Notes: a model not told the origin generated them from the letters alone. A stretch of 35,789 nt of DNA from Dehalococcoidia bacterium (GCA_016783155.1 JADHXB010000007.1:1-35789); one strand, 5' to 3'; shown: positions 14,405 through 24,359, numbered from the stretch's first letter. A program made the numbers and translations.

Positions 14405-17400
14405 ATGGCTGAGGTTAATGATTTCAATGCTGTCCGTATTTCGCTGGCTTCACCAGAACAAATTAAAAACTGGTCCTACGGCGAGGTAACTGAGCCTGAG
14501 ACAATCAATTATCGAACCCTGAAACCGGAAAAAGACGGACTTTTCTGTGAAAGAATTTTCGGACCAACTAAGAATTACGAATGTTATTGTGGGAAGTATA
14601 AGAAGATACGCTATCGTGGTATTACCTGTGATAGATGTGGAGTTGTGGTAGAGCATTCCAGGGTACGCCGGACGCGTATGGGCCACATAGAATTGGCTGC
14701 TCCGGTGTCTCACATTTGGTTTGCTAAAGGGGTGCCCAGTCGGCTGGCATTGCTTCTTGATGTCTCCCCCCGAAACCTGGAACGAGTGCTTTACTTTGCG
14801 CAATATATTGTCACCTCGGTTAATGAATCAGCGCGTGATGAAAGGGTTAAGGAACTTAAGGAGAGGTTCTCGCAGCAGATTGCTGAAGAAGAGCGGTTGT
14901 TAGAGAATCAGGTTGCGGAGATAGAAGCGAAAGTTCAGTCGCCTCCAGACCAAGAGGCTATAGAAAAGATAAATAATCTACGACGCGAGTTTGCTGATAA
15001 AAGAGGTGAGCTTGGAGGCGAGTTCAAAGACAAAATATCAGAGTTAGAGAATCTGCAACCGCGCGGGCTTCTTACAGAGAGCCAATATCAAGAGCTTAAG
15101 CAGGAATCCGGCGACTTTTTTGAAGTAGGCATGGGGGGGGAAGCTATTCTTGGTGTTCTCAAAGGTATTGATCTTGAAAAGCTGCGCCTGGAGCTTGTTG
15201 AAGAAGTCCGGTCGAGTTCAGGGCAGAGGCGCAAGAAGGCCAGCAAGCGATTGCGGGTAGGTGAGGCCTTCTGGCGTAGTGGCAATAAGCCTGAGTGGAT
15301 GATATGGACTGTGCTTCCAGTATTACCCCCGGAGCTTCGACCCATAGTCCAGTTAGACGGAGGCCGATTCGCCACCAGCGACCTTAATGATCTTTACCGA
15401 CGTGTGATCAATCGCAATAATCGTCTAAGGAGACTTATTGATTTAGGAGCTCCAGAAATTATCATCCGCAATGAAAAGCGTATGCTTCAAGAGGCTGTGG
15501 ATGCACTTATTGACAGCGGGCGAAAGGGACGAGTGCCGATAGTGAGAGGCACTCATAGATTAAAATCGTTGTCTGACATGCTTCGAGGTAAACAGGGTCG
15601 TTTCCGCCAGAACCTTTTGGGTAAACGAGTAGACTATAGTGGTCGTTCAGTCATTGTTGTCGGCCCTGAATTGAAGCTTCATCAATGTGGTTTGCCTAAG
15701 CACATGGCTTTGGAGTTGTTCAAGCCTTTTATTATGCGTCGGTTGATCGAGCAAGGCTATGCTCATAACATCAAGAGTGCTCGAAGACAAGTGGAAAAAG
15801 CTAGACCCGAGGTGTGGGATATTTTGGAAGAAGAGATTAAAGAGCACCCGGTGTTGCTTAACCGAGCTCCAACATTGCACAGATTAAGTATCCAAGCTTT
15901 TGAGCCTGTACTTATTGATGGCAGTGCTATTCAGATCCATCCTTTAGTGTGTACTGCCTTTAACGCTGATTTTGATGGTGACCAGATGGCGGTTCACGTG
16001 CCCCTTTCCCGAGCGGCGGTTAAAGAGGCTAGAGATAGGATGCTTAGCATATATAACATGTTGCTTCCGAGTAGCGGCGAGCCGGCGATGACGCCAACTT
16101 TGGATATGGTTTTGGGTTGTTATTATCTCACCAATACTAGACCTGGGGCTAGGGGAGAGGGGATGGTTTTTCGCGACTTTGAAGAAGCTAAGCTTGCCTA
16201 TGAACTAGGAGTAGTTAACTTAGGTGCTGAGATAGAGGTAAGAAGTAAAAACGGAGACGGGCAGAGGTTGAAGACTAGTGTCGGTCGGATTTTGTTCAAT
16301 GAAGTCTTACCCCCCGAATTTCAATTTTCTAATCAGGCAATGGACAAAGCTACCTTGAAGCGCTTGGTGTTAGACTGCTATCGTTTGTTAGGAAGCGCTC
16401 CCACCGTTACTATGCTTGACAGTCTTAAGCAGCTCGGCTTCGAATATGCTACTAAATCGGGCACAACCATTGCTGCGAAGGACATTGAAGTACCTAGGGA
16501 TAAAGCAAAGCTTCTTGAAGAGGGTGACGAGCAAGTAGCTGTTATCGAAAGCCAGTTTAACCGAGGGCTGATAACCGATGACGAGCGCTACAACAGTGTA
16601 ATTCAAGTTTGGATGGAGACTACGGATAGAATCACAGAAACCATCTCCCAGTCCTTGGACCGCTATGGCGGTGTATATATGATGGCAACCTCAGGGGCGA
16701 AAGGGAATATTTCGCAAATCAGGCAAATGGCTGGTATGCGAGGTTTAATGACTGATCCTGCGGGAAGGATAATCGAATTCCCTATCAAGGCAAGTTTTCG
16801 TGAAGGACTCTCGGTGATGGAGTATTTTATATCCACTCATGGGGCTCGCAAAGGATTGGCTGACACTGCTTTGAGGACTTCGGATGCTGGGTATCTTACC
16901 CGCCGCCTTATTGATGTGGCTCAAGATTTGATTATATTTGAAGAGGATTGTGGTACTGAAGAGGGTGTTTGGCTATTTGAGAAAGCTGAGAAGGAATTGT
17001 TAGTTTCCTTCAATGATCGGTTAGTTGGGCGTTCAGCTGCGCTTGATATTACTGATTCGGGTACGGGTGAGATTATCGTACGTAGAAATGAGGAAATTGA
17101 CGAGGAAAAGGCGAAACAAATTATTGATGCTGGTATTAGCCAAGTATATGTGAGGTCACCGCTTAGTTGCCATTCCCGCCGTGGTATCTGCCAAAACTGT
17201 TACGGACGCGATCTTGCCAGAAGAGGGCTAGTGGAAACTGGCACTGCAGTAGGCATAATCGCTGCCCAAAGTATTGGTGAGCCGGGCACTCAGCTTACAT
17301 TGCGCACCTTCCATACAGGAGGTGTAGTCGGGGCTGATATTACCAGTGGTTTACCACGGGTAGAGGAACTGTTTGAAGCCAGGGTGCCAAAAGGATTGGC

Positions 17401-18409
17401 TGTTCTATCTGAAATCGATGGTATTGCAGAGGTAATTGAGACTCAAGATTTGCGGAAAATCAGAGTCATCAGTTCTGAATCATATTTAGATGAATATACG
17501 TTGCCATCGGGAGCGGAGGTGGCTGTAAGTAATGGGCAGTGGGTCGAGGCAGGAACAAGTCTTGCCACGCTAGCACCGCCGTCGCCTAAAAAACGAACCA
17601 AAAGCAAGCAACCAGCAGTTATTGAAGAGCATCCGGTGATAGCTAGAGTTGCTGGCAATGTAGTTGTTGAGGATGATCGCCTCTATATCAAGTATGAAGA
17701 GGTGGAAGAGCGGGAGTATATAATTCCCTCCGGTAGCCACATTCGTATTAAATCAGGCGATAGGGTGAAAGCTGGAGACCAGTTAATTGATGGTGCCGTT
17801 GATCCACAGGATATTCTACGTATTATGGGGAGAGAAGCAGTGCAGCAGTATTTGGTTGAAGGGGTGCAAAAGGTCTATCGCTCGCAAGGCGTAAGCATTA
17901 ATGATAAACATATTGAAATTATTGCCCGACAGATGCTTAGGCGAGTTCGTGTAGAATCCCCAGGTGACACCGAGCTTCTTTCCGGAGACCTAGTTGATCG
18001 CTTCGAGTATGAGAGTATAAATGCCAAGGTTTTGGCTGAGGGGGGTGAGCCAGCCACTGCTCAAACTGTTCTCCTTGGGATTACTCGGGCTTCATTAAAT
18101 ACAAGTAGTTGGTTAGCCGCAGCTTCTTTCCAAGAAACTACGAGAGTGCTTACTGAAGCGGCAATTTGGGGGAAAACAGACAGGCTTCTCGGGCTGAAGG
18201 AAAACGTAATTATCGGTAAGCTTATTCCATCTCAGTCTTTGCCAATGGCTGAGAAAGGTGAAGCAGAAGCTCCACAGATAGATGTTTCAGTGGTGCCGGT
18301 GGTATCAGAGGTGTCAGAGGTGTCAGAGGTGTCAGAGGTGTCAGAGGTGTCAGAGGTGTCAGAGGTGTCAGAAGTGTCAGAAGTGCCGGGGGAAAAGCTG
18401 ATCACCTGA
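14405..18409 (+). CDS. rpoC: DNA-directed RNA polymerase subunit beta prime
   Basis: Largest core subunit (1,334 aa). Visible are zinc site 1 (C60, C62, C75, C78), the catalytic NADFDGDQM (D522, D524, D526), the bridge helix/trigger loop region from [13 protein letters not shown] to [16 protein letters not shown], and zinc site 2 (C849, C922, C929, C932). A charged coiled coil with extra residues follows zinc site 1 (about residues 140-215). A Lys/Pro-rich insert ([11 protein letters not shown]) sits near residue 1060. The last 40 residues are odd: nine consecutive Val-Ser-Glu units before the stop. AAAGGAG precedes ATG 14405. An intrinsic terminator follows. Confidence 0.98.
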   Translation: MAEVNDFNAVRISLASPEQIKNWSYGEVTEPETINYRTLKPEKDGLFCERIFGPTKNYECYCGKYKKIRYRGITCDRCGVVVEHSRVRRTRMGHIELAAPVSHIWFAKGVPSRLALLLDVSPRNLERVLYFAQYIVTSVNESARDERVKELKERFSQQIAEEERLLENQVAEIEAKVQSPPDQEAIEKINNLRREFADKRGELGGEFKDKISELENLQPRGLLTESQYQELKQESGDFFEVGMGGEAILGVLKGIDLEKLRLELVEEVRSSSGQRRKKASKRLRVGEAFWRSGNKPEWMIWTVLPVLPPELRPIVQLDGGRFATSDLNDLYRRVINRNNRLRRLIDLGAPEIIIRNEKRMLQEAVDALIDSGRKGRVPIVRGTHRLKSLSDMLRGKQGRFRQNLLGKRVDYSGRSVIVVGPELKLHQCGLPKHMALELFKPFIMRRLIEQGYAHNIKSARRQVEKARPEVWDILEEEIKEHPVLLNRAPTLHRLSIQAFEPVLIDGSAIQIHPLVCTAFNADFDGDQMAVHVPLSRAAVKEARDRMLSIYNMLLPSSGEPAMTPTLDMVLGCYYLTNTRPGARGEGMVFRDFEEAKLAYELGVVNLGAEIEVRSKNGDGQRLKTSVGRILFNEVLPPEFQFSNQAMDKATLKRLVLDCYRLLGSAPTVTMLDSLKQLGFEYATKSGTTIAAKDIEVPRDKAKLLEEGDEQVAVIESQFNRGLITDDERYNSVIQVWMETTDRITETISQSLDRYGGVYMMATSGAKGNISQIRQMAGMRGLMTDPAGRIIEFPIKASFREGLSVMEYFISTHGARKGLADTALRTSDAGYLTRRLIDVAQDLIIFEEDCGTEEGVWLFEKAEKELLVSFNDRLVGRSAALDITDSGTGEIIVRRNEEIDEEKAKQIIDAGISQVYVRSPLSCHSRRGICQNCYGRDLARRGLVETGTAVGIIAAQSIGEPGTQLTLRTFHTGGVVGADITSGLPRVEELFEARVPKGLAVLSEIDGIAEVIETQDLRKIRVISSESYLDEYTLPSGAEVAVSNGQWVEAGTSLATLAPPSPKKRTKSKQPAVIEEHPVIARVAGNVVVEDDRLYIKYEEVEEREYIIPSGSHIRIKSGDRVKAGDQLIDGAVDPQDILRIMGREAVQQYLVEGVQKVYRSQGVSINDKHIEIIARQMLRRVRVESPGDTELLSGDLVDRFEYESINAKVLAEGGEPATAQTVLLGITRASLNTSSWLAAASFQETTRVLTEAAIWGKTDRLLGLKENVIIGKLIPSQSLPMAEKGEAEAPQIDVSVVPVVSEVSEVSEVSEVSEVSEVSEVSEVSEVPGEKLIT
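18302..18382 (+). repeat. Tandem 9-bp repeat, nine units, inside the 3' end of rpoC
   Basis: Nine in-frame copies of GTGTCAGAG (first unit GTATCAGAG, last two GTGTCAGAA) encode (VSE)x9 in the RpoC tail. The near-identity of the units at DNA level indicates recent expansion by slippage. Every unit is 9 bp, so copy-number changes keep the frame. Confidence 0.95.
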
Positions 18410-18441
18410 ACTAAAGGTTTTAATTTATAACTTGTGGTTTC

Positions 18442-18471
18442 AAAAATCCTCGCCATCAAGCGAGGATTTTT
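18442..18471 (+). terminator. Intrinsic terminator of rpoBC
   Basis: AAAAATCCTCGC (18442-18453) pairs perfectly with GCGAGGATTTTT (18460-18471) around a 6-base loop, with a T-run on the 3' side. It lies 33 bp after the rpoC stop. Confidence 0.9.
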
Positions 18472-18517
18472 GATTAATCGCCCGCTTGTATTGGCTTTAG
18501 TTTGCTGATACTTGATG

Positions 18518-18526
18518 TGATATAAT
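18518..18526 (+). promoter_or_regulatory. Extended -10 promoter of ruvB
   Basis: TGATATAAT is a perfect extended -10 (TGnTATAAT), with no good -35 at 16-18 bp. It predicts a start near 18533 and a leader of about 25 nt before ATG 18558. Confidence 0.6.
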
Positions 18527-18557
18527 TGCAAATAAGCCTTGGTTGACTTCCTGAGCG

Positions 18558-19598
18558 ATGAGAGAAAAGGAAGTAAAGACGCGAATAATATCAGGTAAGC
18601 CCAGTGCTGATGATGTTTCACTGGACACTAATCTTCGTCCCAAACATCTGAGTGATTTTGTCGGGCAGGAGAAGGTTAAGGGCAACCTCGAGATAGCTAT
18701 TGCAGCTGCTCAGAAACGCGGAGAACCTTTAGACCATGTTCTTCTTTACGGGCCACCCGGTTTGGGAAAGACTACATTAGCCTACATTATCGCTGCTGAA
18801 ATGGGAGTCAATATCAGAGTCAGCTCAGGGCCAGCTATAGAACGTCCCGGAGATTTGGCAGCTCTCCTGACAAATCTGCAAAAAACCGATGTTTTTTTCA
18901 TTGATGAGATTCACCGACTCAGCCGCCCGGTGGAAGAAATACTTTATCCGGCAATGGAAGATTTTGCCATAGATATAATTCTTGGTAAGGGACCAGGTGC
19001 CAGGAGTTTACGCTTAAGTCTACCTCGTTTTACCTTGGTCGGAGCGACCACACGCTATGCCTTGATGAGTCCGCCTTTGAGGGATAGATTCGGTGTTGTT
19101 TATCGCCTTGATTTCTATGATGAACCGTCCATAAGGGAGATCCTAAGGCGGGCAGCAAGTATCCTCAAGGTAGATATAGATGAGGCGGGCGTCAGCCAAA
19201 TTGCCTGTCGAGCTCGAGGTACACCACGAGTAGCTAATAGGCTTCTTAAACGGGTACGCGACTATGCTCAAGTAATGGCGGATGGGGTGATTACCGAATC
19301 TGTTGCCATTGAAGCGCTTTCCAAATTAGAGATAGATCAAATTGGTTTAGATGAGATAGACCACAAAGTTCTGCGCACCATAATTGAGAAATTCGATGGT
19401 GGGCCAGTCGGACTGGAAACTATTGCTGCTTCTATCAGTGAGGAAGCAGATACTATAATGGATGTTTACGAACCATATCTTCTTCAATTAGGATTCTTAG
19501 AGAGAAAACCTCGTGGTAGAGTAGCCACAAGGCTTGCCTGCGAGCACCTGGGAGTTGCTTATAAAAAAGGGCAGTCATCTCAGGTAAGCCTTTGGTAA
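18558..19598 (+). CDS. ruvB: Holliday junction branch migration ATPase RuvB
   Basis: Hexameric AAA+ motor of the RuvAB complex in recombinational repair. Seen are [19 protein letters not shown], Walker A GPPGLGKT (from G65), Walker [35 protein letters not shown] (sensor 1 and arginine finger), sensor 2 [20 protein letters not shown], and the C-terminal winged helix ending [12 protein letters not shown]. The 346 aa is the usual size. ruvA and ruvC are not in the window, so ruvB is detached from its partners here. Confidence 0.97.
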   Translation: MREKEVKTRIISGKPSADDVSLDTNLRPKHLSDFVGQEKVKGNLEIAIAAAQKRGEPLDHVLLYGPPGLGKTTLAYIIAAEMGVNIRVSSGPAIERPGDLAALLTNLQKTDVFFIDEIHRLSRPVEEILYPAMEDFAIDIILGKGPGARSLRLSLPRFTLVGATTRYALMSPPLRDRFGVVYRLDFYDEPSIREILRRAASILKVDIDEAGVSQIACRARGTPRVANRLLKRVRDYAQVMADGVITESVAIEALSKLEIDQIGLDEIDHKVLRTIIEKFDGGPVGLETIAASISEEADTIMDVYEPYLLQLGFLERKPRGRVATRLACEHLGVAYKKGQSSQVSLW

Positions 19599-19666
19599 GT
19601 GCTAGCAGGTATCTTCCCTTCCTGTTGCCGTTCAGCAGCATAAAAGAGCCGTTGGTTTAAAGCAAA

Positions 19667-20107
19667 ATGAGCCTTAGAAGCGGATTTGTCATTGTACTTG
19701 TCTTGGCTTTTTTATTGCTGCCATTAGCTTGCCGGGAGCCATCTGGCACAACTACTGTTACCAGAGTCATCGATGGCGATACTGTTATTATTGAAGGTGG
19801 GTATCATGTTCGTTATATTGGCATAGATGCTCCTGAGAGCGGTGAGTTCTATTATTTGGAAGCGAAACAGATAAATGAAGGGCTGGTAGCGGGCAAGAAC
19901 GTTAGGCTGGAGAGAGATGTTTCAGACAAAGATAGCTATGGAAGGTTACTGCGTTACGTTTATGTTGGCGATGACTTTGTCAATGCCGAGATAGTAAGGC
20001 AGGGTTGTGCCTGGGCTAAAGCCTATCCGCCTGATGTTAAATATCAGGTCTATTTGGAGGCTATGGAAGAAGAAGCCAGACAATCAAAGCGTGGGATTTG
20101 GAGGTAG
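19667..20107 (+). CDS. Staphylococcal nuclease-like (thermonuclease) lipoprotein
   Basis: A 146-aa exported nuclease. The N-terminus is a lipoprotein signal: a hydrophobic stretch then LPLAC with C22 as the likely lipidated residue. The SNase fold begins VTRVIDGDTV. Catalytic equivalents are all present: R49 and E57 in VRYIGIDAPE and R93 in DSYGRLL, with D36 and D54 as calcium ligands. The end (EARQSKRGIW) is typical. It probably degrades extracellular nucleic acid at the cell surface. It follows ruvB by 68 bp and converges on the HAAS-protein gene. Confidence 0.93.
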   Translation: MSLRSGFVIVLVLAFLLLPLACREPSGTTTVTRVIDGDTVIIEGGYHVRYIGIDAPESGEFYYLEAKQINEGLVAGKNVRLERDVSDKDSYGRLLRYVYVGDDFVNAEIVRQGCAWAKAYPPDVKYQVYLEAMEEEARQSKRGIWR

Positions 20108-20124
20108 AGACAGCTTTTATCTTT

Positions 20125-21084
20125 TTAATTTCGCCTTGCCGAAATGATCGATAAAAGTCGGTGGGTTGATTTATTGGGCGACTTTATTCGTTTCCGGTCA
20201 GACTCTTTTATTTTTCGTTCCAGCAGTGCTGGACCAAGGAGAAGCAGTAAGGCTAATAAAACGAGGATTAGCCACCCGCCGAAGCCAATAGTACTCTTGC
20301 CACCCAGCCCTACTATTACCAGGATCAGTATTTCCAGGGTTAATAGAGCTCCGACTTTGGCCCAACGTTGCCTGATGCGGATGAAGGTGGCTACGGTTAG
20401 CGCCAACACTGCAAAGCTCAAAGCAATCAGAGGGGCAAACTCATGAAGTTGCTCGTGCCATATAACTTTGCCTTCTAATTCTAGTGCTAGCATCCAACCT
20501 AACACTATAGGGATAGGAAGCAGCATTAATGAGGCAAACAGCCAGTCCTTTCTGATGGTTTGCTTGGTTACGGCGAATATGACGAGTAGAGCTAAGGGAA
20601 TGTAAGCAGTGGCAGCGAACCAAGCCCAGCTGCCAGGTAAATATATCAGTAGAATGCCAACAGCCATCACTGGAATTAGGCAATAACCCAGCCAGGGGAA
20701 TAGCCAAGTTGGCTTGCCGTGACACCAACCATAAATTACAGAGCCGGCAATTGCAACTAACATTCCGATTAGCCAAAAGGTATTTTTCCAGCAATGCATG
20801 GCGAAGAGTGCGGCAACTAAAAGATGGGGCAGTGCAGCGAAGAGAGCTTGACGCCAACTGCCCTGGCTATATACCTCGTACATTTGCTTAGCAACGATTC
20901 CTGGGGAACCTAAAAGCTTTGTCGCAGTTGCAGTAGCTTCTTTTTTGGAGAGACCAGATTCTATTAATTCGCGGCTTTTGTCTTCGAGGTGTGCATTAAG
21001 CTCTCGCACCACATTGGCTTCGATTGTGGCATCGAGCCTTAGATAGTCTTTGAGACCAGCTATATACTTTAGCTTAGTCGGCAT
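20125..21084 (-). CDS. HAAS-domain multi-pass membrane protein
   Basis: A 319-aa protein. Residues 1-75 resemble the HAAS signalling domain (LKDYLRLDATIEANVVRELNAH and SGLSKKEATATATKLLGSP); about eight hydrophobic segments and a basic tail follow. It lies six bases after the padR gene, the usual partner of HAAS proteins, so the two form one operon in which PadR controls the membrane protein. Function is unknown; a sensor or transport accessory role is conceivable. No strong ribosome binding site precedes ATG 21084, suggesting coupling to padR. Confidence 0.8.
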   Translation of the reverse strand: MPTKLKYIAGLKDYLRLDATIEANVVRELNAHLEDKSRELIESGLSKKEATATATKLLGSPGIVAKQMYEVYSQGSWRQALFAALPHLLVAALFAMHCWKNTFWLIGMLVAIAGSVIYGWCHGKPTWLFPWLGYCLIPVMAVGILLIYLPGSWAWFAATAYIPLALLVIFAVTKQTIRKDWLFASLMLLPIPIVLGWMLALELEGKVIWHEQLHEFAPLIALSFAVLALTVATFIRIRQRWAKVGALLTLEILILVIVGLGGKSTIGFGGWLILVLLALLLLLGPALLERKIKESDRKRIKSPNKSTHRLLSIISARRN

Positions 21085-21090
21085 TGCTTT

Positions 21091-21426
21091 TTAACCGGTT
21101 GCTGGTTTCATAATTAAAGCCACGGCTGTGGCGAAGTCCTGCCAGACAGTTAGTCTTTCAGCCAAAGCTTTTCGTCCCTTTTGTGTTATGTAATAGTAGC
21201 GCCTTTCAGGGCCGCTTGGTAATCGTTGCCATTTACCTTGAATAAGCCCGGCTTTTTCCAGGCGGTGGAGCGCTGGATAGAGCGTGCCTTCCTTGAATTG
21301 AAAGTAGCCATTGCTTCTTTTCTCTAGTTCTTTTATGATCTGGTAGCCATACATTGGCTGGTGATTAACAAGGCACAGGAGCAAAGAATCCGTGTAGCCT
21401 TTGAGTAATTCACGTTCATAATTCAT
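21091..21426 (-). CDS. PadR-family transcriptional regulator
   Basis: An 111-aa winged-helix repressor. The diagnostic PadR core reads QPMYGYQIIKELEKR, FKEGTLYPALHRLEKAGLI and GPERRYYYITQKGRKAL, followed by a short dimerisation helix. ATG 21426 has GAGGT seven bases upstream. It is cotranscribed with the HAAS membrane protein, and an inverted repeat overlapping its promoter suggests autorepression. The inducer is unknown. Confidence 0.93.
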   Translation of the reverse strand: MNYERELLKGYTDSLLLCLVNHQPMYGYQIIKELEKRSNGYFQFKEGTLYPALHRLEKAGLIQGKWQRLPSGPERRYYYITQKGRKALAERLTVWQDFATAVALIMKPATG

Positions 21427-21462
21427 GTCTATACCTCGCTTAAAGAGCCAAGTTTAATTTTA

Positions 21463-21491
21463 AGAATAGCATTGACAGATGTTGTCGTCAA
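21463..21491 (-). promoter_or_regulatory. padR promoter with overlapping inverted repeat (candidate PadR operator)
   Basis: Minus strand: TTGACG (21486-21491), 17-bp spacer, TATTCT (21463-21468). A perfect TTGAC-N10-GTCAA inverted repeat (21472-21491) covers the -35 and most of the spacer, the place and size expected for an autoregulatory PadR dimer site. The 5S promoter lies divergently 15 bp away. Confidence 0.6.
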
Positions 21492-21505
21492 GTCGGTAGC
21501 TTTAT

Positions 21506-21534
21506 TTGACAAAAGGCACTTTTGGCTGTATATT
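21506..21534 (+). promoter_or_regulatory. Promoter of the 5S rRNA gene
   Basis: TTGACA (21506-21511), 17-bp spacer, TATATT (21529-21534). The predicted start, near 21541, is about ten bases before the mature 5S. Confidence 0.75.
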
Positions 21535-21549
21535 ATAAGTAGACTTTAT

Positions 21550-21669
21550 CCTCTGGTGGTTAGAGCGAGGTGGAACCACCCGTTCCCATCCCGAACACGG
21601 AAGTGAAACGCCTCAGCGCAGACGATACTAGGTGGGCAACTTCTTGGGAAAATATGCCACTGCCAGGGG
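21550..21669 (+). rRNA. rrf: 5S ribosomal RNA
   Basis: About 120 nt with the bacterial 5S consensus: GAGGTGGAACCACCCG, then TCCCATCCCGAACACGGAAG, then a loop E/helix IV region ending in GGGAAAATATGCCACTGCC. The ends pair as helix I (21550-21559 with 21660-21669). It is solitary: no 16S, 23S or tRNA lies nearby, and it has its own promoter and a T6 run after it. Confidence 0.92.
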
Positions 21670-21676
21670 GTTTTTT
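21660..21676 (+). terminator. 5S terminator (helix I plus T6)
   Basis: The 3' strand of helix I (CTGCCAGGGG) is directly followed by TTTTTT (21671-21676), so the closing stem of 5S may itself act as the terminator hairpin. Confidence 0.55.
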
Positions 21677-21739
21677 CTAAGGCCATTGAAGTCGGTTCTT
21701 CTTTGATGCAGAACACATTACCCCAAATATGTAGGAGCT

Positions 21740-21768
21740 TTGACACGTTAAACCAAACGCCTTATAAT
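21740..21768 (+). promoter_or_regulatory. Consensus sigma70 promoter of clpC
   Basis: TTGACA (21740-21745), exactly 17 bp, TATAAT (21763-21768). The predicted leader is about 50 nt and contains a small hairpin ACACC-AAGA-GGTGT (21795-21808) just before the AAGGA ribosome binding site. No clear CtsR or CIRCE operator is visible. Confidence 0.82.
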
Positions 21769-21825
21769 TCTAGTTAGTGGGGTCGGTTGAGCGAACACCA
21801 AGAGGTGTAAAGGATAAGGACAAAT

Positions 21826-24303
21826 ATGGCCAGCAGGTTTGAAAAATTCTCAGAGAGAGCTCGTCGAGCCTTAACCCGTGCCCAGGAAGAAGCGCAACGT
21901 TTTGGGCACAATTACATTGATACAGAGCATATATTACTGGGTCTTATAGCTGAAGAGGAATGCATAGCTAGTAAAGTCTTAAGTAACTTGGGTGCGATTC
22001 CGAGTAAGATACGAGCTGCTGTGGAGTTTGTGGTTGGGCGGGGAGAGAGGTCTGCAATCGGTGAAGTTGGGCTTACTCCCAGGGCAAAGAGGGTCATTGA
22101 GCTTGCGGTTGACGAGGCTCGCCGCTTGAACCATAGCTATATAGGCACTGAGCATCTCCTCTTAGGTCTTCTGCGTGATCGTGATGGTGCAGCTGCGGGT
22201 GTTTTGGAGAGCTTTGGTATCACCTTCGAGAAAGTTCAGACTGAGATAAACAACGTTCTAAGCCAGGGTGTATCTCAACAATCCCGCGAATCCCGTGCTG
22301 TGGCTCGAGGCACTACTCGGACACCGGTCTTAGACCAGCTTGGAATCGATTTAACCGGTGCGGCCCGAGCTGGAAAGCTTGATCCTATTGTTAACCGTAG
22401 CAAGGAGATTGAGCGGGTTATACAGATACTAAGCCGTCGTACGAAGAACAACCCGGCGCTTATAGGTGAACCGGGTGTTGGGAAAACTGCGGTTGTTGAA
22501 GGATTGGCACATCGAATTGTGGCAGATGAAGTCCCTGAGACGTTACAGGGCAAGCGACTGGTGACTCTTGATATAGGTTCGCTGGTAGCTGGCACAAAAT
22601 ATCGCGGTGAGTTTGAAGAAAGGCTGAAGAAGGTAATTGACGAGATAAAAAGCGCCGGCAATTGCGTGGTTTTTGTTGATGAGCTGCATACCATAGTTGG
22701 TGCTGGTGCTGCCGAGGGTGCTGTTGATGCTTCCAATATCTTGAAACCTTCGCTTTCTCGAGGTGAACTCCAGTGTATTGGTGCCACCACCTTGGATGAT
22801 TACCGAAAGTATATTGAGAAAGATGCTGCGTTAGAGCGTCGTTTTCAACCGGTAACGGTGGCTGAGCCGACTGTGGAGCAGACTCTGGATATACTGCAAG
22901 GCATTAAGGCGCGTTATGAGGACCATCATAAGTTAACTATAAGCGATGAGGCTTTACAGGCTGCAGTTTCTTTAGCGGTCAAGTATATACCAGACCGATT
23001 CTTGCCCGATAAAGCCATCGATTTAATGGATGAGGCTGCATCTCGAGTTCGTATTATGCGGGGTGGGGTGCCTATCGGTTTGACTGAAGCCAGGCGTGCT
23101 CTGGACATTGTGCACAGGGATAAAGAGACGGCCATTTCATCTAAAGAGTATGAGCATGCTGCTGAACTACGTGATCGGGAAGTTCAGTTGGTGGAAAAAA
23201 TCAATGACATGGAGCAAAAGTGGCAGGAAGAGCGGCAGCATGATAAGCCAGTTGTGACCGAGGAAGATATCGCCGAAGTGGTCAGTATGTGGACCGGAGT
23301 CCCTGTAGTGCGCTTGACCACCGATGAGTCCAGTCGCCTGTTGCAGATGGAGGAGGCTTTGCACTGCCGCATTGTTGGCCAGGACGAGTCTATAAATGTC
23401 GTGTCTAAGGCGGTGAGGCGTGCCCGAGCTGGCTTGAAGGAACCTCGCCATCCGATTGGCAGCTTTATTTTCCTTGGTCCGACAGGAGTTGGCAAGACTG
23501 AGCTGGTTAGGGCTCTAGCCGAGTTCATGTTCGGCAGTGAAGATGCCATGGTCCGCCTCGATATGTCTGAGTTTATGGAGCGACATACCGTGGCTCGATT
23601 GGTTGGTGCTCCCCCGGGATATGTGGGCTATGATGAGGGAGGGCAATTAACTGAGGCAGTGAGGCGGAAACCCTATTGCGTGATATTGCTCGATGAGATT
23701 GAGAAAGCACACCCTGATGTTTTCAATATTTTGCTCCAGATTTTTGATGATGGTCACTTGACCGATGCTAAAGGGCGACGTGTTGATTTTCGCAACAGTA
23801 TAGTGGTCATGACGAGCAATGTTGGAGCTAAGCATATAAAAGGCGTTATGGGCATCGGCTTTGCCGCTCGGACCGACGAAGAAAAGAATCGCCAAACTGA
23901 ATATGAGAAGATGAAGGAAAAAGTGCTGGCGGAGTTAAAGACGACCTTTCTGCCTGAGTTTCTAAATCGCATTGATGAAGTAGTCGTTTTCCATTCCCTC
24001 AATAAAGAACAGATCCGTCAAATCGTCGATTTGATGCTTACCCAGGTAGCTAAGTCATTAGGCGAGAAGAATCTGAAGCTGGAGATTACCGACGCTGCCA
24101 GGGATTTTCTGGGTGAAAAAGGCTTTGACCCGACTTTTGGGGCACGACCTTTGCGCCGTGTCATTCAGAATGAGCTTGAGGATAAGCTTTCTGATGCGCT
24201 ACTCCGTGGTGAGTTCAGTCCCGGTGACACCTTGAAGGTAGACTATGATGGTGAGAAGATTGTGATTCAGGTTGCTGCTGGAGCCTTATCGGTGGAGGGA
24301 TAA
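21826..24303 (+). CDS. clpC: ATP-dependent Clp protease ATPase subunit ClpC
   Basis: Double-ring AAA+ unfoldase (825 aa) that feeds proteins to ClpP. Domains: two N-terminal Clp repeats (DTEHILLGLI and GTEHLLLGLL), first AAA module with Walker A GEPGVGKT (G214-T221) and FVDELHTIVGAGAAEG, a middle region with a UVR-like coil (EYEHAAELRDREVQLVEKIN) marking ClpC rather than ClpB, second AAA module with GPTGVGKT (G551-T558) and ILLDEIEKAHPDVFN, and a C-terminal D2-small domain (FDPTFGARPLRRVIQ). A strong terminator follows. mcsA, mcsB and ctsR, usual neighbours in Firmicutes, are absent here. Confidence 0.96.
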   Translation: MASRFEKFSERARRALTRAQEEAQRFGHNYIDTEHILLGLIAEEECIASKVLSNLGAIPSKIRAAVEFVVGRGERSAIGEVGLTPRAKRVIELAVDEARRLNHSYIGTEHLLLGLLRDRDGAAAGVLESFGITFEKVQTEINNVLSQGVSQQSRESRAVARGTTRTPVLDQLGIDLTGAARAGKLDPIVNRSKEIERVIQILSRRTKNNPALIGEPGVGKTAVVEGLAHRIVADEVPETLQGKRLVTLDIGSLVAGTKYRGEFEERLKKVIDEIKSAGNCVVFVDELHTIVGAGAAEGAVDASNILKPSLSRGELQCIGATTLDDYRKYIEKDAALERRFQPVTVAEPTVEQTLDILQGIKARYEDHHKLTISDEALQAAVSLAVKYIPDRFLPDKAIDLMDEAASRVRIMRGGVPIGLTEARRALDIVHRDKETAISSKEYEHAAELRDREVQLVEKINDMEQKWQEERQHDKPVVTEEDIAEVVSMWTGVPVVRLTTDESSRLLQMEEALHCRIVGQDESINVVSKAVRRARAGLKEPRHPIGSFIFLGPTGVGKTELVRALAEFMFGSEDAMVRLDMSEFMERHTVARLVGAPPGYVGYDEGGQLTEAVRRKPYCVILLDEIEKAHPDVFNILLQIFDDGHLTDAKGRRVDFRNSIVVMTSNVGAKHIKGVMGIGFAARTDEEKNRQTEYEKMKEKVLAELKTTFLPEFLNRIDEVVVFHSLNKEQIRQIVDLMLTQVAKSLGEKNLKLEITDAARDFLGEKGFDPTFGARPLRRVIQNELEDKLSDALLRGEFSPGDTLKVDYDGEKIVIQVAAGALSVEG

Positions 24304-24359
24304 CAAAAGGGCTGAACTGAACCTCATAATTCCAGCTTTTCGATAGTCTGATTCTACTT

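Noticed and set aside
18302-18382. Tandem repeat considered as CRISPR
   Set aside because: Units are 9 bp with no spacers and lie in frame inside rpoC.
18232-18621. Minus-strand ORF rich in Thr-Ser-Asp repeats
   Set aside because: It is the antisense reading of the rpoC VSE array plus the terminator region. There is no ribosome binding site, and it runs into ruvB.
21781-21799. CtsR or CIRCE-like operator before clpC
   Set aside because: The GGTCGGTTGAGCGAAC stretch lacks the tandem GGTCAAA heptads of CtsR and the long CIRCE inverted repeat.
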